This document shows, one piece after another, positions 11,686 to 24,133 of a stretch of DNA of 26,157 nt. The notes under the pieces were generated by a model. It was not told where the DNA came from. It did not search any database and worked only from the letters and a program-made list of their open reading frames with translations. Position numbers and translations under genes: made by a program. How positions within the stretch are numbered: position 1 is the stretch's first letter; each line of letters starts with the position of its first letter. Source of the stretch: Saccoglossus kowalevskii (taxonomy: Eukaryota; Hemichordata; Enteropneusta; Harrimaniidae); NCBI RefSeq assembly GCF_000003605.2, contig NW_003116660.1, positions 1 to 26,157 of the forward strand, given 5' to 3'.

Positions 11686-14600
11686 ATCAATTTTTTGTGA
11701 TGCGGTATGACATCAATTCCTGGTGATTGGTGTATGACATCAATTCCTGGTGATTGGTGAATGACATCATTTCTTTGTGATTGGTGAATGACATCAATTT
11801 CTCGTGGTTGGTGTATGACATCACTTCCTGGTGATTAGTGTATGGCGTCAATTCTTGGTGATTGGTGAATAACATCAATTATTTGTGATTGGTGAATGAC
11901 ATCAATTCTTGGCGATTGGTGAATTACATCAATTTCTCGTGGTTGGTCTATGTCATCAATTCTTGGTGATTGGTGAATGGCATCAATTTCTCGTGGTTGG
12001 TGTATGTCATCAATTCCTGGTGATTGGTGAATGATATCAATTCTTGGTGATTGGTGAATGACGTCAATTTCTCGTGGTTGGTGTATGACATCAATTCCTG
12101 GTGATTGGTGAATGAAATCATTTATTGGTGATTGGTGTATGGCATCAATTCCTGTTGATTGGTGAATGACATCAACTCTTGTTGATTGGTAAATGACATC
12201 AATTTCTCGTGGTTGGTGTATGACGTCAATTCCTGGTGATTGGTGTATGACATCAATTCCTGGTGGTTGGTGAATGACATCAATTCTTGGTGATTGGTGA
12301 ATGACATCTATTCCTGGTGATTGGTGAATGACATCAATTCTTGGTGATTAGTGTAAGGCGTCAATTCTTGGTGATTGGTAAATGACATCAATTCCTGGTG
12401 ATTGGTAAATGACATCAATTCTTGGTGATTAGTGTATGGCGTCAATTCTTGGTGATTGTTAAATGACATCAGTTTCTCGTGGTCGGTGTATGACATCAAT
12501 TCCTGATGGTTGGTGTATGACATCAATTCCTGGTGATTGGTGAATGACTTCAATTCCTGGTGATAGGTGTATGGCATCAATTCATGGTGATTGGTGAATG
12601 ACATCAATTCCTGGTGATTGGTGTATGGCATCAATTCCTGGTGATTAGTGAATGACATCAATTCCTGGTGGTAGGTGTATGGCATCAATTCCTGGTGATT
12701 GGTGAATGACATCAAGTCCTGGTGATTGGTTAATGACATATTTTCCTAGTGATTGGTGAATGACATCAATTATTGGTGATTGGTGTATGGCATCAATTCT
12801 TGGTGATTGGTGAATGACATCAATTCTTGGTGATTGGTGAATGACATCTATTCCTGGTGATTGGTGAATGACATCAATTCTTGGTGATTAGTGTATGGCG
12901 TCAATTCTTGGTGATTGGTAAATGACATCAATTTCTCGTGGTCGGTGTATGACGTCAATTCCTGATGGTTGGTGTATGACATCAATTCCTGGTGATTAGT
13001 GTATGGCGTCAATTCTTGGTGATTGGTGAATAACATCAATTATTTGTGATTGGTGAATGACATCAATTCTTGGTGATTGGTGAATTACATCAATTTCTCG
13101 TGGTTGGTCTATGTCATCAATTCTTGGTGATTGGTGAATGACATCAATTTCTCGTGGTTGGTGTATGTCATCAATTCCTGGTGATTGGTGAATGACATCA
13201 ATTCTTGGTGATTGGTGAATGACGTCAATTTCTCGTGGTTGGTGTATGACATCAATTCCTGGTGATTGGTGAATGAAATCAATTATTTGTGATTGGTGTA
13301 TGGCATCAATTCCTGGTGATTGGTGAATGACATCAACTCTTGTTGATTGTAAATGACATCAATTTCTCGTGTTGGTGTATGACATCATTTCTTGGTGATT
13401 GATGATTGACATCAATTTTTTGTGATGGGGTATGACATCAATTCCTGGTGATTGGTTAATGACATATTTTCCTAGTGATTGGTGAATGACATCAATTATT
13501 GGTGATTGGTGTATGGCATCAATTCTTGGTGATTGGTGAATGACATCAATTCTTGGTGATTGGTGAATGACATCTATTCCTGGTGATTGGTGAATGACAT
13601 CAATTCTTGGTGATTAGTGTATGGCGTCAATTCTTGGTGATTGGTAAATGACATCAAATTCTCGTGGTCGGTGTATGACGTCAATTCCTGATGGTTGGTG
13701 TATGACATCAATTCCTGGCGATTGGTGTATGACATCAATTCTTGGTGATTGGTGAATGAAATCAATTCTTGGTGATTGGTGTATGACATCAATTCCTGGT
13801 GTTGGTGAATGACATCATTTCTTGGTGATTGGTGAATGACATCAATTCTTTGTGATTGGTGAATGACATCAATTCTTGGTGATTGGTGAATGACGTCAAT
13901 TTCTCGTGGTTGGTGTATGACATCAATTCCTGGTGATTGGTGAATGAAATCAATTATTTGTGATTGGTGTATGACATCAATTCCTGGTGATTGGTGTATG
14001 ACATCAATTCCTTGTGATTGGTGAATGACATCATTTCTTTGTGATTGGTGAATGACATCAATTTCTCGTGGTTGGTGTATGACATCAATTCCTGGTGATT
14101 AGTGTATGGCGTCAATTCTTGGTGATTGGTGAATAACATCAATTATTTGTGATTGGTGAATGACATCAATTCTTGGTGATTGGTGAATTACATCAATTTC
14201 TCGTGGTTGGTCTATGTCATCAATTCTTGGTGATTGGTGAATGACATCAATTTCTCGTGATTGGTGTATGGCATCAATTCCTGGTGATTGGTGAATGACA
14301 TCAACTCTTGTTGATTGGTAATTGACATCAATTTCTCGTGGTTGGTGTATGACGTCAATTCCTGGTGATTGGTGTATGACATCAATTCCTGGTGGTTGGT
14401 GAATGACATCAATTCTTGGTGATTGGTGAATGACATCTATTCCTGGTGATTGGTGAATGACATCAATTCTTGGTGATTAGTGTAAGGCGTCAATTCTTGG
14501 TGATTGGTAAATGACATCAATTCCTGGTGATTGGTGAATGACATCAATTCTTGGTGATTAGTGTATGGCGTCAATTCTTGGTGATTGTTAAATGACATCG

Positions 14601-15841
14601 GTTTCTCGTGGTCGGTGTATGACATCAATTCCTGATGGTTGGTGTATGACATCAATTCCTGGTGATTGGTGAATGACATCAATTCCTGGTGATAGGTGTA
14701 TGGCATCAATTCATGGTGATTGGTGAATGACATCAATTCCTAGTCATTGGTGTATGGCATCAATTCCTGGTGATTGGTGAATGACATCAATTCCTGGTAG
14801 TAGGTGTATGGCATCAATTCCTGGTGGTTGGTGTATGACATCAAATCCTGGTGATTGGTGAATGACATCAATTCTTGGTGATTGGTAAATGACATCAATT
14901 ATTGGTGATTGGTGTATGGCATCAATTCCTGGTGATTGGTGAATGACATCAACTCTTGTTGATTGGTAAATGACATCAATTTCTCGTGGTTGGTGTATGA
15001 CGTCAATTCCTGGTGATTGGTGTATGACATCAGTTCCTGGTGAATGTGAATGTGAATGACATCAATTCTTGTGATTGGTAAATGACATCAATTCCTGGTG
15101 ATTGGTGAATAACATCAATTCTTGGTGATTGGTGTATGGCGTCAATTCTTGGTGATTGTTAAATGACATCAATTTCTCGTGGTCGGTGTATGACATCAAT
15201 TCCTGATGGTTGGTGTATGACATCAATTCCTGGTGATTGGTGAATGACATCAATTCCTGGTAAGAGGTGTATGGCATCAATTCATGGTGATTGGTGAATG
15301 ACAGCAATTCCTGGTGATTGGTGTATGGCATCAATTCCTGGTGATTGGTGAATGACATCAATTCCTGGTGGTAGGTGTATGGCATCAATTCCTGGTGATT
15401 GGTGAATGACATCAATTCCTGGTGGTAGGTGTATGACATCAATTCCTGGTGATTGGTGAATGACATCAATTCCTGGTAAGAGGTGTATGGCATCAATTCA
15501 TGGTGATTGGTGAATGACATCAATTCCTGGTGATTGGTGTATGGCATCAATTCTTAGTGATTGGTGAATGAAATCAATTCTTGGTGATTGGTGTATGACA
15601 TCAATTCCTGGTGTTGGTGAATGACATCAATTCCTGGTGATTGGTGAATGACATCAATTCCTGGTGATTGGTGAATGGCATCAATTCTTGGTGATTGGTG
15701 AATGGCATCAATTCCTGGTGATAGGTGTATGACATCAATTCCTGGTGATTGGTGAATGACATCATTTCTTGGTGATTGGTGAATGACATCAATTTCTCGT
15801 GGTTGGTGTATGACATCAATTCTTGGTGATTGATGATTGAC
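11686..15841. repeat. Higher-order repeat family A, copy 3 (about 4,156 bp, mosaic)
   Basis: Three pieces are joined. About 11686-12970 follows copy 2 at offset 3,944. About 13040-13440 follows the 4810-5200 stretch of copy 1, which copy 2 lacks. About 13450-15058 follows copy 2 again at offset 4,670. As a result the ACATATTTTCCTAG landmark occurs twice (12736 and 13462). After the TGAATG triplet (15041-15058) the sequence switches at about 15060 to the SYQEL module of 1891-2556. The middle piece carries two single-G losses, GATTGTAAATG at about 13347 and CTCGTGTTGG at about 13369. It is the clearest example of recombination between blocks in the window. Confidence 0.87.
15041..15058. repeat. 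TGAATG hexamer triplet (copy 3)
   Basis: Identical to the triplets at 6265 and 10371, and 4,670 bases after the latter. It lies immediately before the point (about 15060) where this copy leaves family A order, so it marks the left side of a recombination junction. Confidence 0.9.
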
Positions 15842-17545
15842 ATCAATTTTTTGTGATGGGGTATGACATCAATTCCTGGTGATTGGTGTATGACATCAAT
15901 TCCTGGTGATTGGTGAATGACATCATTTCTTTGGTGAATGACATCAATTTCTCGTGGTTGGTGTATGACATCAATTCCTGGTGATTAGTGTATGGCGTCA
16001 ATTCTTGGTGATTGGTGAATAACATCAATTATTTGTGATTGGTGAATGACATCAATTCTTGGTGATTGGTGAATTACATCAATTTCTCGTGGTTGGTCTA
16101 TGTCATCAATTCTTGGTGATTGGTGAATGACATCAATTTCTCGTGGTTGGTGTATGTCATCAATTCCTGGTGATTGGTGAATGACATCAATTCTTGGTGA
16201 TTGGTGAATGACGTCAATTTCTCGTGGTTGGTGTATGACATCAATTCCTGGTGATTGGTGAATGAAATCATTTATTGGTGATTGGTGTATGGCATCAATT
16301 CCTGGTGATTGGTGAATGACATCAACTCTTGTTGATTGGTAAATGACATCAATTTCTCGTGGTTGGTGTATCACGTCAATTCCTGGTGATTGGTGTATGA
16401 CATCAATTCCTGGTGGTTGGTGAATGACATCAATTCTTGGTGATTGGTGAATGACATCTATTCCTGGTGATTGGTGAATGACATCAATTCTTGGTGATTA
16501 GTGTAAGGCGTCAATTCTTGGTGATTGGTAAATGACATCAATTCCTGGTGATTGGTAAATGACATCAATTCTTGGTGATTAGTGTATGGCGTCAATTCTT
16601 GGTGATTGTTAAATGACATCAGTTTCTCGTGGTCGGTGTATGACATCAATTCCTGATGGTTGGTGTATGACATCAATTCCTGGTGATTGGTGAATGACTT
16701 CAATTCCTGGTGATAGGTGTATGGCATCAATTCATGGTGATTGGTGAATGACATCAATTCCTGGTGATTGGTGTATGGCGTCAATTCCTGGTGATTGGTG
16801 AATGACATCAATTCCTGGTGGTAGGTGTATGGCATCAATTCCTGGTGATTGGTGAATGACATCAAGTCCTGGTGATTGGTTAATGACATATTTTCCTAGT
16901 GATTGGTGAATGACATCAATTATTGGTGATTGGTGTATGGCATCAATTCTTGGTGATTGGTGAATGACATCAATTCTTGGTGATTGGTGAATGACATCTA
17001 TTCCTGGTGATTGGTGAATGACATCAATTCTTGGTGATTAGTGTATGGCGTCAATTCTTGGTGATTGGTAAATGACATCAATTTCTCGTGGTCGGTGTAT
17101 GACGTCAATTCCTGATGGTTGGTGTATGACATCAATTCCTGGTGATTGGTGAATGACATCAATTCCTGGTAAGAGGTGTATGGCATCAATTCATGGTGAT
17201 TGGTGAATGACAGCAATTCCTGGTGATTGGTGTATGGCATCAATTCCTGGTGATTGGTGAATGACATCAATTCCTGGTGGTAGGTGTATGGCATCAATTC
17301 CTGGTGATTGGTGAATGACATCAATTCCTGGTGGTAGGTGTATGACATCAATTCCTGGTGATTGGTGAATGACATCAATTCCTGGTAAGAGGTGTATGGC
17401 ATCAATTCATGGTGATTGGTGAATGACATCAATTCCTGGTGATTGGTGTATGGCATCAATTCTTAGTGATTGGTGAATGAAATCAATTCTTGGTGATTGG
17501 TGTATGACATCAATTCCTGGTGTTGGTGAATGACATCAATTCCTG
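15842..17545. repeat. Higher-order repeat family A, copy 4 (partial)
   Basis: About 15842-17130 follows copy 3 at offset 4,156, then 4,150 after a 6-base loss near 15931 (CTTTGGTGAATG where other copies have CTTTGTGATTGGTGAATG). It lacks the GATATC variant shared by copies 1 to 3 and has the ordinary GACATC there. ACATATTTTCCTAG is at 16886. At about 17125-17145 the block leaves the family A order and joins a SYQEL module that matches 15221-15636 at offset 1,909 (TAAGAG at 15261 and 17170). The second half of the family A block is therefore missing. Confidence 0.87.
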
Positions 17546-17988
17546 GTGATTGGTGAATGACATCAATCCTGGTAAGAGGTGTATGGCAGCAATTCATGGT
17601 GATTGGTGAATGACATCAATTCCTGGTGATTGGTGTATGGCATCAATTCTTGGTGATTGGTGAATGACATCAATTCTTGGTGATTAGTGTAAGGCGTCAA
17701 TTCTTGGTGATTGGTAAATGACATCAATTCCTGGTGATTGGTGAATGACATCAATTCTTGGTGATTAGTGTATGGCGTCAATTCTTGGTGATTGTTAAAT
17801 GACATCAGTTTCTCGTGGTCGGTGTATGACATCAATTCCTGATGGTTGGTGTATGACATCAATTCCTGGTGATTGGTGAATGAAATCAATTATTGGTGAT
17901 TGGTGTATGGCATCAATTCTTGGTGATTGGTGAATGAAATCAATTCTTGGTGATTGGTGTATGACATCAATTCCTGGTGATTGGTGAA
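17546..17988. repeat. Transition zone between the two higher-order families
   Basis: About 16 units. It opens with a further GTAAGAGG unit (about 17573) preceded by a 26-base unit in which CAATTCC has become CAATCC, and a GGCAGCAATT unit follows. The middle (about 17650-17880) resembles parts of family A, with the GTGTAAGGCG and TCAGTTTCTCG variants. I could not align the whole zone to one partner. No gene seen. Confidence 0.72.
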
Positions 17989-18732
17989 TGACATCGATTC
18001 TTGGTGATTGGTAAATGACATCAATTATTGGTGATTGGTGTATGGCATCAATTCCTGGTGATTGGTGAATGACATCAATTCTTGGTGATTGGTATATGGC
18101 ATCAATTCTTGGTGATTGGTGTATGGCATCAATTCCAGGTGATTGGTGAATGACATCAACTCTTGTTGATTGGTAAATGACATCAATTTCTCGTGGTTGG
18201 TGTATGACGTCAATTCCTGGTGATTGGTGTAAGACATCAATTCCTGGTGTTTGGTGAATGACATCAATTCTTGATGATTGGTGAATGACATCTATTCCAG
18301 GTGATTGGTGAATGACATCAATTCTTGGTGATTAGTGTATGGCGTCAATTCTTGGTGATTGGTAAATGACATCAATTCCTGGTGATTGGTGAATGACATC
18401 AATTCTTGGTGATTAGTGTTTGGCGTCAATTCTTGGTGATTGTTAAATGACATTAATTTCTCGTGGTCGGTGTATGACATTAATTCCTGATGGTTGGTGT
18501 ATGACATCAATTCCTGGTGATTGGTGAATGACATCAATTCCTGGTTAGAGGTGTATGGCATCAATTCCTGGTGATTGGTGAATGACATTAATTCCTGGTG
18601 GTTGGTGTATGACATCAAATCCTGGTGATTGGTGAATGAAATCAATTCTTGGTGATTGGTGTATGACATCAATTCCTGGTGTTGGTGAATGACATCATTT
18701 TTTGGTGATTGGTGAATGACATCAATTCCTGG
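17989..18732. repeat. Second copy of the leading-segment block
   Basis: 17989-18585 matches 721-1317 at offset 17,268. The remainder, to 18732, holds ATTAATTCC and CATCAAATCC units and a GGTGTTGG 26-base unit followed by a CATTTTTTGG unit. That tail returns near 20286 and 22633, so it is already part of the family B vocabulary. This block is the join between family A on the left and family B on the right. Confidence 0.83.
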
Positions 18733-20725
18733 TGATTAGTGTATGGCGTCAATTCTTGGTGATTGGTGAATGACATCAATTATTTGCAATTGGTGAATGA
18801 CATCAATTCTTGATGATTGGTGAATTACATCAATTTCTCGTGGTTGGTCTATGTCATCAATTCTTGGTGATTGGTGAATGACATCAATTTCTCGTGGTTG
18901 GTGTATGACATCAATTCTTGGTGATTGATGATTGACATCAATTTTTTGTGATGGCGGTATGACATCAATTCCTGGTGATTGGTGTATGACATCAATTCCT
19001 GGTGATTGGTGAAGGACATCAATTCTTGGTGATTGGTGAATGACATCAATTTCTCGTGGTTGGTGTATGACATCAATTCCTGGTGATTGGTTAATGACAT
19101 ATTTTCCGAGTGATTGGTGAATGACATAAAGTCTTGGTGATTGATGATTGACATCAATTTTTTGTGATGGGGTATGACATCAATTCCTGGTGATTGGTGT
19201 ATGACATCAATTCTTGGTGATTGATGATTGACATCAATTTTTTGTGATGGGGGTTTGACATCAATTCCTGGTGATTGGTGTATGACATCAATTCCTGGTG
19301 ATTGGTGAATGACATCAATTCTTGGTGATTGGTGAATGACGCAATTTCTCGAGGTTGGTGTATGACATCAATTCCTGGTGATTGGTGAATGAAATCAATT
19401 ATTGGTGATTGGAGTATAGCATCAATTCCTGGTGATTGGTGAATGACATCAACTCTTGTTGATTGGTAAATGACATCAATTTCTCGTGGTTGGTGCATGA
19501 CGTCAATTCCTGGTGATTGGTGTATGACATCAATTCCTGGTGGTTGGTGAATGACATCAATTCTTGGTGATTGGTGAATGACATCTATTCCTGGTGATTG
19601 GTGAATGACATCGATTCTTGGTGATTAGTGTAATGCGTCAATGCTTGGTGATTGGTAAATGACATCAATTCCAGGTGATTGGTGAATGACATCAATTTTT
19701 GGTGATTAGTGTATGGCGTCAATTTTTGGTGATTGTTAAATGACGTCAATTTCTCGTGGTCGGTGTATGACATCAATTCCTGATGGTTGGTGTATGACAT
19801 CAATTCCTGGTGATTGGTGAATGACATCAATTCTTGGTGATTGGTATATGGCATCAATTCTTGGTGATTGGTGTATGGCATCAATTCCAGTTGATTGGTA
19901 AAGGACATCAACTCTTGTTGATTGGTAAATGACAAATTTCTCGTGGTTGGTGTATGACGTCAATTCCTGGTGATTGGTGTATGACATCAATTCCTGGTGT
20001 TTGGTGAATGACATCAATTCTTGGTGATTAGTGTATGGCGTCAATTATTGGTGATTGGTAAATGACATCAATTCCTGGTGATTGGTGAATGACATCAATT
20101 CTTGGTGATTAGTGTATGGCGTCAATTCTTGGTGATTGTTAAATGACATCAATTTCTCGTGGTCGGTGTATGACATCAATTCCTGATGGTTGGTGTATGA
20201 CATCAATTCCTGGTGATTGGTGAATGACATCAATTCCTGGTTAGAGGTGTATGGCATCAATTCCCGGTGATTGGTGAATGACATTAATTCCTGGTGGTTG
20301 GTGTATGACATCAAATCCTGGTGATTGGTGAATGAAATCAATTCTTGGTGATTGGTGTATGACATCAATTCCTGGTGATTAGTGTATGGCGTCAATTCTT
20401 GGTGATTGGTGAATGACATCAATTATTTGCGATTGGTGAATGACATCAATTATTGGTGATTGGTGAATTACATCAATTTCTCGTGGTTGGTCTATGTCAT
20501 CAATTCTTGGTGATTGGTGAATGACATCAATTTCTCGTGGTTGGTGTATGACATCAATTCTTGGTGATTGATGATTGACATCAATTTTTTGTGATGGGGT
20601 ATGACATCAATTCCTGGTGATTGGTGTATGACATCAATTCCTGGTGATTGGTGAATGACATCATTTCTTTGTGATTGGTGAATGACATCAATTTCTCGTG
20701 GTTGCTGTATGACATCAATTCCTGG
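18733..20725. repeat. Higher-order repeat family B, copy 1 (about 1,993 bp)
   Basis: Family B is defined by four evenly ordered landmarks: GGTCTATGTC (18846), a T-rich/G-rich unit (about 18930, here TGATGGCGG), ACATATTTTCCGAG (19097) and ACATAAAGTCTTGG soon after. At about 19140 this copy differs from the others: after ACATAAAGTC it runs straight into TTGATGATTGAC and two more TTTTTTGTGATG units (about 19155 and 19233), skipping the GGTATATGTC stretch present in copies 2 to 4. A degraded unit near 19339 has GACGCAATTTCTCGAGG. GTGCATGACG, a family B mark, is at 19493. The boundary follows the shared ATTAGTGTATGGCG unit. Confidence 0.84.
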
Positions 20726-22802
20726 TGATTAGTGTATGGCGTCAATTCTTGGTGATTGGTGAATAACATCATTTTTTTGTGATTGGTGAATGACATCAAT
20801 TCTTGGTGATTGGTGAATTACATCAATTTCTCGTGGTTGGTCTATGTCATCAATTCTTGGTGATTGGTGAATGACATCAATTTCTCGTGGTTGGTGTATG
20901 ACATCAATTCTTGGTGATTGATGATTGACATCAATTTTTTGTGATGGGGGTATGACATCAATTCCTGGTGATTGGTGTATGACATCAATTCCTGGTGATT
21001 GGTGAAGGACATCAATTCTTGGTGATTGGCGAATGACATCAATTTCTCGTGGTTGGTGTATGACATCAATTCCTGGTGATTGGTTAATGACATATTTTCC
21101 GAGTGATTGGTGAATGACATAAAGTCTTGGTGATTGGTATATGTCATCAATTCCTGGTGATTGGTGAATGACATCAATTCTTGGTGATTGGTTAATGACG
21201 TCAATTTCTCGTGGTTGGTGTATGACATCAATTCCTGGTGATTGATGATTGACATCAATTTTTGTGATGGGGTATGACATCAATTCCTGGTGATTGGTGT
21301 ATGACATCAATTCCTGGTGATTGGTGAATGACATCATTTCTTTGTGATTGGTGAATGACATCAATTTCTCGTGGTTGCTGTATGACATCAATTCCTGGTG
21401 ATTAGTGTATGGCGTCAATTCTTGGTGATTGGTGAATAACATCAATTTTTTTGTGATTGGTGAATGACATCAATTCTTGGTGATTGGTGAATTACATCAA
21501 TTTCTCGTGGTTGGTCTATGTCATCAATTCTTGGTGATTGGTGAATGACATCAATTTCTCGTGGTTGGTGTATGACATCAATTCTTGGTGATTGATGATT
21601 GACATCATTTTTTTGTGATGGGGGTATGACATCAATTCCTGGTGATTGGTGTATGACATCAATTCCTGGTGATTGGTGAATGACATCAACTCTTGTTGAT
21701 TGGTAAATGACATCAATTTCTCGTGGTTGGTGCATGACGTCAATTCCTGGTGATTGGTGTATGACATCAATTCCTGGTGGTTGGTGAATGACATCAATTC
21801 TTGGTGATTGGTGAATGACATCTATTCCTGGTGATTGGTGAATGACATCGATTCTTGGTGATTAGTGTAATGCGTCAATGCTTGGTGATTGGTAAATGAC
21901 ATCAATTCCAGGTGATTGGTGAATGACATCAATTCTTGGTGATTAGTGTATGGCGTCAATTTTTGGTGATTGTTAAATGACGTCAATTTCTCGTGGTCGG
22001 TGTATGACATCAATTCCTGATGGTTGGTGTATGACATCAATTCCTGGTGATTGGTGAATGACATCAATTCTTGGTGATTGGTATATGGCATCAATTCTTG
22101 GTGATTGGTGTATGGCATCAATTCCTGATGGTTGGTGTATGACATCAATTCCTGGTGATTGGTGAATGACATCAATTCTTGGTGATTGGTATATGGCATC
22201 AATTCCTGGTGATTGGTGTATGGCATCAATTCCAGTTGATTGGTAAAGGACATCAACTCTTGTTGATTGGTAAATGACATAAATTTCTCGTGGTTGGTGT
22301 ATGACGTCAATTCCTGGTGATTGGTGTATGACATCAATTCCTGGTGGTTGGTGAATGACATCAATTCTTGGTGATTAGTGTATGGCGTCAATTATTGGTG
22401 ATTGGTAAATGACATCAATTCCTGGTGATTGGTGAATGACATCAATTCTTGGTGATTAGTGTATGGCGTCAATTCTTGGTGATTGTTAAATGACATCAAT
22501 TTCTCGTGGTCGGTGTATGACATCAATTCCTGATGGTTGGTGTATGACATCAATTCCTGGTGATTGGTGAATGACATCAATTCCTGGTTAGAGGTGTATG
22601 GCATCAATTCCCGGTGATTGGTGAATGACATTAATTCCTGGTGGTTGGTGTATGACATCAAATCCTGGTGATTGGTGAATGAAATCAATTCTTGGTGATT
22701 GGTGTATGACATCAATTCCTGGTGTTGGTGAATGACATCATTTTTTGGTGATTGGTGAATGACATCAATTCCTGGTGATTGGTGAATGACATCAATTCCT
22801 GG
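20726..22802. repeat. Higher-order repeat family B, copy 2 (about 2,077 bp)
   Basis: Landmarks: GGTCTATGTC (20839), TTTTTTGTGATGGGGG (about 20934), ACATATTTTCCGAG (21090), GTGCATGACG (21730). A block of about 380 bases is repeated inside and across its left edge: about 20577-20960 matches about 21250-21635, shifted by about 673. Both share the rare GTTGCTG variant (20701 and 21374), which recurs at 25449. The repeated version has a T5 tract in place of T6, which changes the reading frame. The right part (about 21822-22391) contains units with ATTCCAGTTG, and a GGTTAGAGG unit lies near 22585. Confidence 0.85.
20729..21445 (-). other. Open run that changes repeat phrase at a T5 tract, not called a gene
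   Basis: This 238-residue run begins in the NHQEL phrase and continues in the IDVIHQSPG phrase. The switch is at about 21257: the unit there has TTTTTGTGATGGGG (25 bases), read on the minus strand as YPITKIDVNHQ. The more common TTTTTTGTGATGGGG unit gives YPITKN and then TGA at the same place, and the TTTTTTGTGATGGGGG unit gives YPHHKKL and stays in the NHQEL phrase. The composition is pure repeat with no domain. I treat it as a chance open frame. Confidence 0.75.
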
Positions 22803-23809
22803 TGATTAGTGTATGGCGTCAATTCTTGGTGATTGGTGAATGACATCAATTATTTGCGATTGGTGAATGACATCAATTCTTGGTGATTGGTGAATTACAT
22901 CAATTTCTCGTGGTTGGTCTATGTCATCAATTCTTGGTGATTGGTGAATGACATCAATTTCTCGTGGTTGGTGTATGACATCAATTCTTGGTGATTGATG
23001 ATTGACATCAATTTTTTGTGATGGGGGTATGATATCAATTCCTGGTGATTGGTGTATGACATCAATTCCTGGTGATTGGTGAGGGACATCAATTCTTGGT
23101 GATTGGTGAATGACATCAATTTCTCGTGGTTGGTGTATGACATCAATTCCTGGTGATTGGTTAATGACATATTTTCCGAGTGATTGGTGAATGACATAAA
23201 GTCTTGGTAATTGGTATATGTCATCAATTCCTGGTGATTGGTGAATGACATCAATTCTTGGTGATTGGTGAATGACGTCAATTTCTCGTGGTTGGTGTAT
23301 GACATCAATTCCTGGTGATTGGTGAATGAAATCAATTATTGGTGATTGGTGTATGGCATCAATTCCTGGTGATTGGTGAATGACATCAACTCTTGTTGAT
23401 TGGTAAATGACATCAATTTCTCGTGGTTGGTGCATGACGTCAATTCCTGGTGATTGGTGTATGACATCAATTCCTGGTGGTTGGTGAATGACATCAATTC
23501 TTGGTGATTGGTGAGTGACATCTATTCCTGGTGATTGGTGAATGACATCAATTCTTGGTGATTAGTGTAAGGCGTCAATGCTTGGTGATTGGTAAATGAC
23601 ATCAATTCCAGGTGATTGGTGAATGACATCAATTCTTGGTGATTAGTGTATGGCGTCAATTTTTGGTGATTGTTAAATGACGTCAATTTCTCGTGGTCGG
23701 TGTATGACATCAATTCCTGATGGTTGGTGTATGACATCAATTCCTGTTGATTGGTGTATGACATCAATTCTTGGTGATTGGTGAATGACATCAATTCTTG
23801 GTGATTGGT

Positions 23810-24133
23810 GTATGACATCTATTCTTGGTGATTGGTGAATGACATCAATTCCTGGTGATTGGTGTATGGCATCAATTCTTGGTGATTGGTGTATGACATC
23901 TATTCCTGGTGATTGGGGAATGACATCAATTCTTGGTGGTAGGTGTATGGCATCAATTCCTGGTGGTTGTTGTATGACATCAAATCCTGGTGATTGGTGT
24001 ATGGCATCAATTCTTGGTGATTGGTGTATGACATCTATTCCTGGTGATTGGTGAATGACATCAATTCCTGGTGATTGGTGTATGGCATCAATTCTTGGTG
24101 ATTGGTGTATGACATCTATTCCTGGTGATTGGT
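23810..24133. repeat. Local three-unit (81-bp) pattern
   Basis: A GAATGAC/ATTCC unit, a GTATGGC/ATTCTT unit and a GTATGACATCTATTC unit follow one another in order. The last type starts at 23810, 23891, 24026 and 24107, that is 81, 135 and 81 apart, all multiples of 27. Within this stretch most units have GTGTATG or GGGAATG in place of GTGAATGA, which removes the usual + strand TGA. It is the only place where the + strand stays open for some distance (23839-24054). Confidence 0.82.

Noticed and set aside
15985-16374. Minus-strand frames reading IDVIHQSPG/R (also at 22806-23435 and 25477-26106)
   Set aside because: This is the second stop-free frame of the same repeat and overlaps the first; both cannot be real genes and neither has independent support.
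23839-24054. Plus-strand open frame with MASIPGDWC-type repeats
   Set aside because: It is open only because most units in this short stretch have GTGTATG rather than GTGAATGA. It is pure repeat and only 71 residues.
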